Assembly: GCA_947460595.1 (NCBI GenBank)
Contig: CANHGS010000014.1
Coordinates: 1-64,000, forward strand
Source: Bacteroidota bacterium
GTDB taxonomy: Bacteria; Bacteroidota; Bacteroidia; Chitinophagales; Chitinophagaceae
DNA: 64,000 bases
Reading direction: 5' to 3'
Shown piece by piece: positions 48,119 through 57,431 of the stretch. Position numbers and translations under genes: made by a program. Each line of letters begins with the position of its first letter. The stretch's first letter is position 1. The notes beneath the pieces were generated by a model. It ran no database searches, was not told where the DNA came from, and saw nothing but the letters and a program-made list of their open reading frames with translations.

Positions 48119-49036
48119 TTAGTAGCCAAAATGCTTTTGCATCTTAACAGGAAAATCGGCCAAAGCCAATTCTGGTTCGGGGATTTCTGGATGCCAAAGC
48201 TTCTCCCACTCAAAACTAAAATAGCTTTTGTAACCATCTTTGACTAAAAGATCCATAGCCTGAAAAATAGGCACTTCGCCTTCTCCCAGAAAACGGAAAT
48301 CTAGTTTGCCCTCTTTTTTAGCGGCATCCTTAATATGGGTATGATGGATATAGGGTTTAAGAGCAGCATATACTTGTTTGGGGTCTTCACCCGTTTCTAG
48401 CCACATATTGGCAATATCCCAAATCAGCCCCACTTGTGGGTGATTGGCCGCTTGCATAATGCTTTGTAGGTCTGCATAATGAACCACTTCTCCATGCGTT
48501 TCCATGAGCACTTTTACCTTCATGCCTTTGGCGTAATCCGCTAGTTCTAACAATCCCTTAGTAATCAAATCCATGGTCTGTTGTTTGCTTTGCTCCTTTG
48601 GAAACTTATTGGGATAGACACGCACATTGGGGCAGTTGATGGCAGCTGCCAAGTCTAGAAAACGCTTGCCCTCATCAATGTTTTTTTGCCTTTCTGCACC
48701 TTCTGCAAAATGGAGGTTACAAGAAGAACCAAGGTCTACAAACTGCAATTGTTTGTCGGCCATTTCTTGGCAAGTTGTTTTAATGGCTGAAGCCGATGCA
48801 AATTCCGGACACTTGGGCAAATACAATTCTTTAAGTATGCCACGCATCTCCAGTCCTTGATACCCATGTGCTTTGGCAAAATTGGTAATTTGAGTAAAAT
48901 TCCAAGCGGGGCATCCCAAAGTAGAAAAACTCAGTAAGGGTCTTTTTACCTTATTGGTCAATGACATTCCCGCCATGGCACCAGTCAGGAGTATACCAGA
49001 CTGAAGCAAAAAATCTTTTCTAACAATCTTTTTCAT
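48119..49036 (-). CDS. Exported sugar phosphate isomerase/epimerase (TIM barrel, AP-endonuclease-2 superfamily)
   Basis: Signal-like N-terminus IVRKDFLLQSGILLTGAMAG; MRGILKE, LMETHGEVVHYADLQ, GLIWDIANMWLE, HHTHIKDA, FSFEWEKLWHPE. Confidence 0.88.
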   Translation of the reverse strand: MKKIVRKDFLLQSGILLTGAMAGMSLTNKVKRPLLSFSTLGCPAWNFTQITNFAKAHGYQGLEMRGILKELYLPKCPEFASASAIKTTCQEMADKQLQFVDLGSSCNLHFAEGAERQKNIDEGKRFLDLAAAINCPNVRVYPNKFPKEQSKQQTMDLITKGLLELADYAKGMKVKVLMETHGEVVHYADLQSIMQAANHPQVGLIWDIANMWLETGEDPKQVYAALKPYIHHTHIKDAAKKEGKLDFRFLGEGEVPIFQAMDLLVKDGYKSYFSFEWEKLWHPEIPEPELALADFPVKMQKHFGY

Positions 49037-49124
49037 GATAGCAATTTACAAATTAGTTAGCCAATTAATAATAGTTATGATGCCAAACTGGATGCAATTC
49101 AAGGGGGGTTTATATTGAAATGGT

Positions 49125-50303
49125 TTATGATTTCACAGCTAATGATTGTTTTAAAATAACTGTTTTCATGGCATCAAACAATTGATCCAAATCTGATTGA
49201 CTATTAAAGCCTTGCAAGGAATACCTCAAATAGAATTGTCCTTCATGTGATGGAACTGGTACTTGTATTTTATAGGTGGCATACAAGTGGTCATGCAATT
49301 TTTCTGGATGAGAAATCTCAATAGGAATAGAAAATAATTGCCCAATAAAATGGTCGTTGATAGGACTTTTTGGCTTAGTACCCATTAAATCACAAAACCT
49401 TAGCGCATTGTCTTGGCAAAGTTGTCTGCAATAGGCATTAACCTGATTCCATTGATGTGTTTGCATAAATTCAATAGCTTTTGGAATGGTTAAAAATGCA
49501 GCATAATCTCTTGTTCCTTGCAATTGATGATTGTCTATTAACAATGACCCAGACGGATTTGCAGTTTTGTATCCCCAACTAATCACGAGTGGTTCAAATA
49601 AATGATGCAATGATTTTTTTACATACAGAAAAGAAGAACCCTTGGGTGTCATCATCCATTTATGACAAGCGCCAGTATAAATATCTGCTCCTAATTTTTC
49701 AAGATCAATGGGTAATTGTCCTGGCGCATGAGCACCATCTACAAATACCATAATGCCACGCTCATTGGCAATGGCACATATTTCTTCTACGGGTAATCTT
49801 AAAGCCGTAGAACTAGTTAAATGACTGATAAAAATGAGTTTGGTCTTAGCGCTGATGCCAGCACAAAACTGTGCAATAAAATCTTCCTTACTTTCAAGTG
49901 GAAACCTGATTTTCTGTCTTATATAAGTTGCACCAGTTTGTTCACAATAAAAGTTTAAAGTTTTATCGCAAGGACCATATTCCAAATTAGTGGTGAGTAT
50001 TTCATCACCTGGGCCAATTTGCAAACTCTTGGCAATAATATTTACAGCATAAGAGGGGTTGGTTATATACACTAATTCATCTGCCTGGCAGTGTAAATAA
50101 GTGGCCAATGCCTCTCTGGCAGTTTTTAAATAGGCTGGCCCAGTTTCATTGACAAATACCGTTGGTTCTGTTTCTAGTTCTAACTGAAACTGTTGGTATG
50201 CTTCAAAAATGGGTTTTGGGCAGGAACCATAAGCTCCAAAATTCAAATAGGTAATGTCTTTTTTAATCAGGAATAATTCCTTTAACGCAGCTGAATCAAT
50301 CAT
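49125..50303 (-). CDS. Class V PLP-dependent aminotransferase
   Basis: YLNFGAYGSCPKPI, FVDGAHAPGQLPIDLEKLGADIYTGACHKWMMTPKGSSFLYV. Confidence 0.92.
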   Translation of the reverse strand: MIDSAALKELFLIKKDITYLNFGAYGSCPKPIFEAYQQFQLELETEPTVFVNETGPAYLKTAREALATYLHCQADELVYITNPSYAVNIIAKSLQIGPGDEILTTNLEYGPCDKTLNFYCEQTGATYIRQKIRFPLESKEDFIAQFCAGISAKTKLIFISHLTSSTALRLPVEEICAIANERGIMVFVDGAHAPGQLPIDLEKLGADIYTGACHKWMMTPKGSSFLYVKKSLHHLFEPLVISWGYKTANPSGSLLIDNHQLQGTRDYAAFLTIPKAIEFMQTHQWNQVNAYCRQLCQDNALRFCDLMGTKPKSPINDHFIGQLFSIPIEISHPEKLHDHLYATYKIQVPVPSHEGQFYLRYSLQGFNSQSDLDQLFDAMKTVILKQSLAVKS

Positions 50304-50304
50304 A

Positions 50305-50772
50305 CTATTTATTTTGAGCTAAAATGTCTTGAACAATCTTTAAATGATGCTGGTTGTGAACAAACAAAAAACGGATAGTAGTTTTTAAATTCAGCATTCC
50401 AAAAAATGGGTGTTGAAAATTGGCATTGGGGTGTAATTGGGTTAGAGATGCCAATTTCAATTTCAAACCAGGAATCCTTTGTTTTAATTCCTCAGCTGTT
50501 TGATTTCCTTCGGGTCTAGCCGTTTTTGGCGCTTTTGCCTTTCCCCTTGGGATATTATTAGTGAATAAGACTACCGTTTTATGCCAATTAAAGCTCCATT
50601 GATAATTTGCCGGATTGGATTGTTTCAAAGCTTCTGCAATCCTGCCATTCACCAAAATCAAATGTTCCAAATGCCATCCTACAGATGCCTCTGAAACAGA
50701 TGGAGCTTTTGAATCAAATTCACTTAATAATTCACTGATGGTATCAAGTTGGTGATATACAGGTTGTAGCAT
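50305..50772 (-). CDS. DUF1569/DinB-like protein
   Basis: HLEHLILVNGRIAEALK...HPFFGMLNLKTTIRFLFVHNQHHLKIVQDIL; start trimmed to 50772. Confidence 0.75.
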   Translation of the reverse strand: MLQPVYHQLDTISELLSEFDSKAPSVSEASVGWHLEHLILVNGRIAEALKQSNPANYQWSFNWHKTVVLFTNNIPRGKAKAPKTARPEGNQTAEELKQRIPGLKLKLASLTQLHPNANFQHPFFGMLNLKTTIRFLFVHNQHHLKIVQDILAQNK

Positions 50773-50774
50773 AT

Positions 50775-51935
50775 TTACTTGTTTTTTAAATGCAAAGCAG
50801 TCAAACCAAAAATGGGACCGATTGCTAAAACAAGATACAAAAACCTGGGTGCTACCAAAATCGATAATTGTTGAACGGTTAAGATGCTCAAAATAGTAAT
50901 GCCAAATCCAATACAATTAACAATAGTTAAGGCGGAGCCCCTGCTTTGGATTGGGGCATATTTGGCAACCAAACTTGAAAACAAGGGAGAATCAGCTATG
51001 ACCATCATGCTCCAGAAAAATAGAAATCCTATAAATATTATGGGACTTGATTGTTCTAAGAATAAGGGAGAGGTCAAACAACAAATTCCAGAACAGGCTA
51101 AAGCAATACTTGCAATAGTTTTAGCGCCATATTTAATTGACAATTGACCACTGATCACACAGGCGGGAAAACCAAGCGCTATGACTAAAAAGGAAACTAA
51201 TGGAATATTGAGTTGTTGACCTGAATATTGGTTCCATGCCTGTAAGATCCAAGGCAGAAAAGCCCAAAAACTATAGAGTTCCCACATATGTCCAAAATAG
51301 CCAAAGGCTGCAGATCTAAAAGCAGACAAACGAAAACCTTCTAAAAAAGCAGTGAATTTTAAAGTAGCAGGCATCGCCGCTGGCTGATTGGGTTTGACCA
51401 ATAAAAACATCAACCATCCACCCAATATGGCCAAGGCCGATGTGCTGGCAAAGACCCATTGCCATGGAAGGGCATGTGTAAAAGATTTGACTAAGTGCGG
51501 AAAAGCCGTTCCCAAAACTAGGGCACCCACCAACCATCCAAGAACGGCACCTAATTTTTCCTTAAAATGGTCTGCGGCAATTTTCATTCCCACAGGGTAG
51601 ATTCCTGCCAAGAAAAATCCTGTTCCAAAGCGCAATACAAAAATGGTTTCAGGATCAATTAAGGTAAACAGAAGCCCTAGATTAAATGCAGCAGCTATAA
51701 TTGCAGAAACAAAATAAACCTTGGTTGCTGCAATCCTATCTGAAAGCGCCAACAAAGCAAAAACCAGGGTTCCTGCTACGAACCCTAACTGAACAGCGCT
51801 AGTAGCCTGAGCCAAAAACTGGGGTGCAACCCCCATCTCTTGTATCAGGTCTGGCATGACTGCATTACCCGCAAACCAAAGCGATGTGCAAAGGAATTGC
51901 GTAACAACAATGGTGGGTAATACTGCTTTGGACAA
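50775..51935 (-). CDS. MFS transporter
   Basis: About 12 hydrophobic segments; TSAVQLGFVAGTLVFALLALSDRIAATKVYF. Confidence 0.9.
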   Translation of the reverse strand: MSKAVLPTIVVTQFLCTSLWFAGNAVMPDLIQEMGVAPQFLAQATSAVQLGFVAGTLVFALLALSDRIAATKVYFVSAIIAAAFNLGLLFTLIDPETIFVLRFGTGFFLAGIYPVGMKIAADHFKEKLGAVLGWLVGALVLGTAFPHLVKSFTHALPWQWVFASTSALAILGGWLMFLLVKPNQPAAMPATLKFTAFLEGFRLSAFRSAAFGYFGHMWELYSFWAFLPWILQAWNQYSGQQLNIPLVSFLVIALGFPACVISGQLSIKYGAKTIASIALACSGICCLTSPLFLEQSSPIIFIGFLFFWSMMVIADSPLFSSLVAKYAPIQSRGSALTIVNCIGFGITILSILTVQQLSILVAPRFLYLVLAIGPIFGLTALHLKNK

Positions 51936-51938
51936 GGA

Positions 51939-52301
51939 TTAAGATTGTTTTATCAAGGCCGATTTAAAACGTAAGCCCTGTTCATCATCCACCACTTTTT
52001 TCATGATTTTTTGCAATCCAATAGGAATTTGCTCGGTTTCTTTTTCATTCAGCACATGGGTTAGTTCATGAAACTCATCTTCATCGTCATAATATCCCAG
52101 GAATAGGTCAAAATGCTTGTCTAAATGCAAACGCAGAGAAATTTCTAGGTCTTCTTCATACTGATGCATACTCACAACAGACCATTGGTCTTCATCCTGA
52201 AAGTCAAAATGTACTTCAACAGATTCTTCTCCTAATACATGCACCAACAGCTGGTCAATCAGCTTGTCTGCATGGTTATTCATCAGTTCTTCGTACTTCA
52301 T
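51939..52301 (-). CDS. Hypothetical acidic protein
   Basis: MKYEELMNNHADKLIDQLLVHVLGEESVEVHFDFQDEDQW; start trimmed. Confidence 0.6.
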   Translation of the reverse strand: MKYEELMNNHADKLIDQLLVHVLGEESVEVHFDFQDEDQWSVVSMHQYEEDLEISLRLHLDKHFDLFLGYYDDEDEFHELTHVLNEKETEQIPIGLQKIMKKVVDDEQGLRFKSALIKQS

Positions 52302-52394
52302 AAAGGCGTTTTGGCAAATTAACAACAAAACTGCGAGCTTTGCTTTGTGACTTCTGTTACCAAACAGCCCATTAGGGTATTGTATTTTTGATGT

Positions 52395-52634
52395 ATGAAA
52401 AACCTATTGATCAATTGGAACCTGATGCGTGCCTTACGTTTGGTATTGGGTCTCATCATTTTGGTTCAAGGCATTCAGGCGCATGAAACCATGTATGCCA
52501 TTGCTGGATTGCTCTTGAGTGGCATGGCCTTAGCCAATATTGGTTGTTGTGGCCCTGGCGGTTGTGGAGTGTCTCAGCGTCCTATCAATTCTAAAGAACC
52601 GGTTAAAGACATTGAATATGAAGAAATTCGTTAA
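52395..52634 (+). CDS. Small membrane protein with C-terminal CCGPGGC motif (DUF2892-like)
   Basis: MKNLLINWNLMRALRLVLGLIILVQGIQAHETMYAIAGLLLSGMALANIGCCGPGGCGV. Confidence 0.7.
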   Translation: MKNLLINWNLMRALRLVLGLIILVQGIQAHETMYAIAGLLLSGMALANIGCCGPGGCGVSQRPINSKEPVKDIEYEEIR

Positions 52635-52645
52635 ATATAAAACCC

Positions 52646-52957
52646 ATGCCCAACAATAGTTTTCAAGACCTAATTAACGGAGACAAACCCGTATTGGTAG
52701 ATTTTACAGCCACTTGGTGTGGACCTTGTAAAATGCAAGCACCCATTCTCAAAGAATTAAAAGATCAGGTACAGGATGCTGTAACCATTATCAAGATTGA
52801 CGTGGATAAAAATCCCCAAGCAGCTCAGGCCTATCAAGTGCAAGGGGTTCCAACCTTAATTGTGTTCCAAAAAGGACAGATCCTTTGGCGTAAATCAGGT
52901 GTTAGTACTGCTAAAGAACTCAAACAGGTTTTGGATACCAAAACGCTTCCTGTTTAG
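52646..52957 (+). CDS. trxA: Thioredoxin
   Basis: VLVDFTATWCGPCKMQAPILKEL, VQGVPTLIVFQKGQ. Confidence 0.95.
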   Translation: MPNNSFQDLINGDKPVLVDFTATWCGPCKMQAPILKELKDQVQDAVTIIKIDVDKNPQAAQAYQVQGVPTLIVFQKGQILWRKSGVSTAKELKQVLDTKTLPV

Positions 52958-53028
52958 ATTCAGGATGAAACAGGATGCCAAGGCCGTCATCTGCCAGTAA
53001 TTTACAGGTTGATTGCAAAATAGCTTTT

Positions 53029-55332
53029 ATGAGAAAATCCTGTTTGTTGCTGGTACTGATCGGCTTTCTAACCTTACCAAGTTTTGCCCAAAGAACCATT
53101 ACTGATTTTGACTTGGATTGGAAATTTATCCAATCAGATATTACTGGCGCAGAAGCAACTGTATTTAATGATGCTGCTTGGAGATCTCTAAGGGTACCAC
53201 ATGACTGGATGATAGAAGGGCCCTATGACCGCAACAATCCCACCAATAGAGGTGGGGGTTATTTGCCTTCTGGGATTGGTTGGTATAGAAAAACATTCAC
53301 TATTCCAGCTTCAGAATCCAATAAAAAAATCAGCATTGAATTTGATGGCGTCATGGCCAATTCCGAGGTTTGGATCAATGGTAAATCCTTGGGAAAAAGA
53401 CCTTATGGTTATATCAGTTTTGCTTTTGACCTAACACCCTATTTGAACTTTGGCAAACCCAATACCATTGCAGTTAGAGCAGATAATTTAGTACAACCTG
53501 CATCGCGCTATTATACTGGTGCAGGCATTTATAGACATACCAGACTTGTTAGTACTAACCCCTCTCATTTTGATCATTGGGGTGTGTTTGTAACCACGCC
53601 AGAAGCATCGGCCCAGCAGGCCTTAGTTAAACTCTCCTTGAAAATTATTCAGGAAACCAAACCGCAGTCAGGGTTGTGGGCTCAAACGGTTTTATTAGAT
53701 GCTAATCAACAACAGGTGGCTATTTCAGAGAAAACCAATCTCTCTACACTCAGCATCCAAACAGTTTTTCATCAAATCAAATTAAACCAACCCAAATTAT
53801 GGAGTCTGGAAAATACCCATCTCTACACTGCGGTAACCAAACTGTATTTAAAAAACCAATTGATTGACCAGCAGTCAACAGCTTTTGGTGTTCGTGATGC
53901 CAAATTTGAAGCAGCTACTGGATTCTGGCTGAATGGCAAGAATATCAAACTCAAAGGAGTTTGTTTGCACCACGACGGAGGAGCCGTGGGTGCTGCTGTA
54001 CCATTGGGTGTTTGGGAAGAAAGATTTAAACTATTAAAGCAAGCAGGGGTAAATGCCATTAGAACTTCTCATAATCCAGTGGCTCCAGAGTTTTTAGACC
54101 TCTGTGACAAAATGGGATTCCTAGTTATGGATGAAACATTTGATACTTGGACTGCCCCCAAACACAATGGTGAAAAGGGTTATAATCTCATCTTTAGAGA
54201 ATGGTGGGAAAGAGATACTAGAGATATGGTGCTGCGCGATAGAAATCACCCATCCATTGTTATTTACAGTGTGGGTAATGAAATTCACGATGACTTAAGC
54301 TATCCCAAAGGCTATGAACTATATAAGGCTCAACAGGACAAAATCCATGAATTTGATAGTACTAGGCCGGTAACGATGGCGCTATTTAGACCAGCCAATT
54401 CTAAAGTTTATTTTAGTGGCTATGCCGAGCATATGGAAGTAGTGGGACAGAATTATCGTGAGAAAGAATTGATTGTAGCACATGAAAATAATCCACACTG
54501 GAAAGTGATTGGTACTGAAAATACCCATGTATTAGACCAGTGGCTAGCCCTGCGTGACAAGCCTTATATGGCTGGACAATTTCTTTGGACGGGCATAGAT
54601 TATTTGGGTGAAGAAGACTGGCCTGCAGTAACTAATAGCCAAGGCTTATTTGATAGAGCCGGTAATTGGAAACAGCAAAGTTTGCAAAGACAAAGCTGGT
54701 GGTTAGATCAACCGGTAGTGCACTTGATGCGAAAATCTGATAATGCGGGAGCAGGTGTTTGGGTCAATAATTGGACGCCCACAGACTTTGATACTTATGA
54801 TAATGCCAAGCTCAATATTTATACCAATTGTGAAGAAGTAGAACTTTTTTTGAATGGCAAGTCTCAGGGCAAAAAAATCAAGAATGCCAATGATGCTCCT
54901 ATTGATTGGGAATTAGCTTTTGAGAAAGGGACCATTGAAGTGGTTGGATTCAACAAAGGAAAAGAAGCTGTAAGAGAAACATTGAAAACCGCTGGCAAAC
55001 CTGCTCAATTAAAGATTCAACTAAGTAAATCCAATTTGAAAAATCATTGGGATGATGTGGTGATGGCACAAGTTCAAGTTTTGGATGAAGCTGGTTTGCC
55101 CTGCCCTAATGCTGACAACCTGATTCAATTTGAACTTACGGGCAATGGACAAATTGCTGGCGTTGATAATGGAGACATTAATAGCCATGAATCCTACCAA
55201 GGCAAACAAAGAACTGCTTATAAGGGTAAAACTTTGGTTATCTTAAAAGCAACTGCTTCAAAAGGAAGCATTGGGTTTACGGCTAGTTCAAATGGATTAA
55301 TGGCAGCAAGCGCCGTTATAACCATCAATTAG
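53029..55332 (+). CDS. Glycoside hydrolase family 2 (beta-galactosidase-like)
   Basis: Signal peptide; VPHDWMIEGPYDRNNPTNRGGGYLPSGIGWYRKTF, VCLHHDGGAVGAAVP, AIRTSHNPVAPEFLDLCDKMGFLVMDETFD, YSVGNEIHD, GTENTH. Confidence 0.93.
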   Translation: MRKSCLLLVLIGFLTLPSFAQRTITDFDLDWKFIQSDITGAEATVFNDAAWRSLRVPHDWMIEGPYDRNNPTNRGGGYLPSGIGWYRKTFTIPASESNKKISIEFDGVMANSEVWINGKSLGKRPYGYISFAFDLTPYLNFGKPNTIAVRADNLVQPASRYYTGAGIYRHTRLVSTNPSHFDHWGVFVTTPEASAQQALVKLSLKIIQETKPQSGLWAQTVLLDANQQQVAISEKTNLSTLSIQTVFHQIKLNQPKLWSLENTHLYTAVTKLYLKNQLIDQQSTAFGVRDAKFEAATGFWLNGKNIKLKGVCLHHDGGAVGAAVPLGVWEERFKLLKQAGVNAIRTSHNPVAPEFLDLCDKMGFLVMDETFDTWTAPKHNGEKGYNLIFREWWERDTRDMVLRDRNHPSIVIYSVGNEIHDDLSYPKGYELYKAQQDKIHEFDSTRPVTMALFRPANSKVYFSGYAEHMEVVGQNYREKELIVAHENNPHWKVIGTENTHVLDQWLALRDKPYMAGQFLWTGIDYLGEEDWPAVTNSQGLFDRAGNWKQQSLQRQSWWLDQPVVHLMRKSDNAGAGVWVNNWTPTDFDTYDNAKLNIYTNCEEVELFLNGKSQGKKIKNANDAPIDWELAFEKGTIEVVGFNKGKEAVRETLKTAGKPAQLKIQLSKSNLKNHWDDVVMAQVQVLDEAGLPCPNADNLIQFELTGNGQIAGVDNGDINSHESYQGKQRTAYKGKTLVILKATASKGSIGFTASSNGLMAASAVITIN

Positions 55333-55428
55333 TCCTTGTTTTTATTCTAAACTAAAGATTCCTAATACTGGCAACAAATGACCATTAAAATGTGTCCATT
55401 TTCACAAATTGAACTGAAAAAGGATTAA

Positions 55429-56460
55429 CTAATTTCTACTTGTAGACTTTCTTACCTGTAATTCTGTGGGAATAGACACCTGTTTAAAACTGGTAACTGG
55501 GCGTTTACTCTCTACTAGTTCTAACAGTAATTCCATGGCCTGTTTACCCATTTCAAAAGCAGGTTGTTTTACGGTAGTCAATCCAGGATTAAAAAGTTGG
55601 GGGGCGCTAAAATTGCTAAACCCTGCAAAAGCTAATTGATCAGGTATTTTAATTCCTTTTTGTTGCAAATAATCAAAGCTGGACAAACTAATCAAATCGG
55701 ATGCCGCAAAAATTGCATCTGGCGGATTATCCAATTCCAGTAAGGTGGACAATTGTTTTTCAACTTCCTTGGTATCAACACCACCCTGTTCGCAATACCT
55801 AATCAGATGTTGATCAAATGGAATTCCTGCTAGTTTTAGTGCATCGGTATAACCAGTTAAACGTGCTTTGGTAGTGAAAATTTCTTCTGAACTGGTAATA
55901 TGTGCTATGCGTTTGAAGCCCTGATCAATTAAATGTTTGGTCAAGTCAAATGCGCCCTGGTGATTGTCTGCAATCACAGTATGTGTTTCTAGTTCATTGG
56001 TAATCCTATCAAAAAAAACAATGGGTGTTCCAGATTCCTGAATGGATTTAAACTGAGAAAAATTGGTGGTCTGTGCAGAAATAGAAACTAATAAACCATC
56101 AATGGAACGCCAGGTCAGTTGATCAAGGTTATTCTTTTCCTTTTCAAAATTCTCCATACTCTGGGTAATAATTACGTGATAATCTTTAGCAGATGCTACA
56201 GATTCAATACCAGTAATTACTTCAGCAAAAAAGACCTTTGAAACAGAACTAAGAATGACACCAATACTTCTTGTCTTTTGGTTTTTAAGACCCTGAGCCA
56301 TCAAGTTGGGATGATAATTATGCGCTTTGGCGTAAGCTTTTACCCTTTTCTTGGTCTCTTCACCAATTTGATAACTATCTTTTAAGGCACGAGAAATAGT
56401 GGAATGAGACAGTTTGAGTGCCTTAGCAATATCCTTAATGGTAATAGATGCTTTACTCAT
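55429..56460 (-). CDS. LacI-family transcriptional regulator
   Basis: ASITIKDIAKALKLSHSTISRALKDSYQIGEETKKRVKAYAKAHNYHPNLMAQGLKNQKTRSIGVIL. Confidence 0.95.
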   Translation of the reverse strand: MSKASITIKDIAKALKLSHSTISRALKDSYQIGEETKKRVKAYAKAHNYHPNLMAQGLKNQKTRSIGVILSSVSKVFFAEVITGIESVASAKDYHVIITQSMENFEKEKNNLDQLTWRSIDGLLVSISAQTTNFSQFKSIQESGTPIVFFDRITNELETHTVIADNHQGAFDLTKHLIDQGFKRIAHITSSEEIFTTKARLTGYTDALKLAGIPFDQHLIRYCEQGGVDTKEVEKQLSTLLELDNPPDAIFAASDLISLSSFDYLQQKGIKIPDQLAFAGFSNFSAPQLFNPGLTTVKQPAFEMGKQAMELLLELVESKRPVTSFKQVSIPTELQVRKSTSRN

Positions 56461-57293
56461 ATAAATTGTTTGCGATAGGCCGATGGAGCCATTCCTTTAA
56501 TCTGTTTGAATTGTTTGCTAAAATGGGCCCAACTATTGTATCCGCTATTATAACAGATCTCCAAAATAGGCTTTTCAGTATCGTTTAACAATTTACAAGC
56601 ATGCCCAATGCGCAATTCTTGTAAGAAATTAAAATAAGTCTTCTTAATATTTTTCTTAAAAAACCTACAAAATCCAGGAACACTCATTTCTGCAACAGTT
56701 GCAATTTCTGTTAAACTAATGGGTTCTAAAAAATGCTTGAAGGAATAAGCAATAATCTTTTCTATAGCTGGATTGGTTTTTTCATTGGCAATATTAAAAT
56801 TGCTACTTAATACCTTGTATTCTTTTGAAATTGCTAAGTCTAAAATGGTTTGCAACAGCAGGAGCATTCGCTGAAAACCTTGGGCTGTAGCAATCTTATC
56901 TAAATTAAGGGGTATAGTTTGCAATAATTTCTCCTCCAATGCAATAGCATCTTTTCTTTGTAAAAATTGTTGCATGCCCTTCCATTCTGGAAAACCATCA
57001 AATGCTTCTAACAAAATAGCTGGTTTGCATTGTAAAACTTTGGCGGCACCTATTTGTTTAGTATCGGCTTTGCGGAACCAGTGGGGTAGGTTACCAGCAA
57101 TAAAGAAAGTATCGCCAGGAGCATATGTACCTACATAATCCCCAATCATGGCCGTACCCGTACCTTCTATTATACTAATCAGTTCAAACTCTTCATGGGT
57201 ATGCCAACTGGTTTCAAACTCTGGCGTACGATAAGTTCTACAAGCAAATGAATGCTGCGGATCCACATGTACTTTCTGTAAAAGGGTTTGCAT
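56457..57293 (-). CDS. AraC-family transcriptional regulator with N-terminal cupin
   Basis: SWHTHEEFELISIIEGTGTAMIGDYVGTYAPGDTFFIAGNLPHWF and C-terminal VAEMSVPGFCRFFKKNIKKTYFNFLQELRIGHACKLL...YNSWAHFSKQFKQIKGMAPSAYR. Confidence 0.93.
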   Translation of the reverse strand: MQTLLQKVHVDPQHSFACRTYRTPEFETSWHTHEEFELISIIEGTGTAMIGDYVGTYAPGDTFFIAGNLPHWFRKADTKQIGAAKVLQCKPAILLEAFDGFPEWKGMQQFLQRKDAIALEEKLLQTIPLNLDKIATAQGFQRMLLLLQTILDLAISKEYKVLSSNFNIANEKTNPAIEKIIAYSFKHFLEPISLTEIATVAEMSVPGFCRFFKKNIKKTYFNFLQELRIGHACKLLNDTEKPILEICYNSGYNSWAHFSKQFKQIKGMAPSAYRKQFI

Positions 57294-57431
57294 AAAACAG
57301 CCGTTATCTTATCCTTAAATCTAACAAATATAACTGAATAGGGTTAAGATAGCATATTTGATGTCAAAAATAGCAGTTGTAATTAGCGCTGGAAAGGTGA
57401 AATTTTACTGAATTGTTAAAGCCATAGCACC

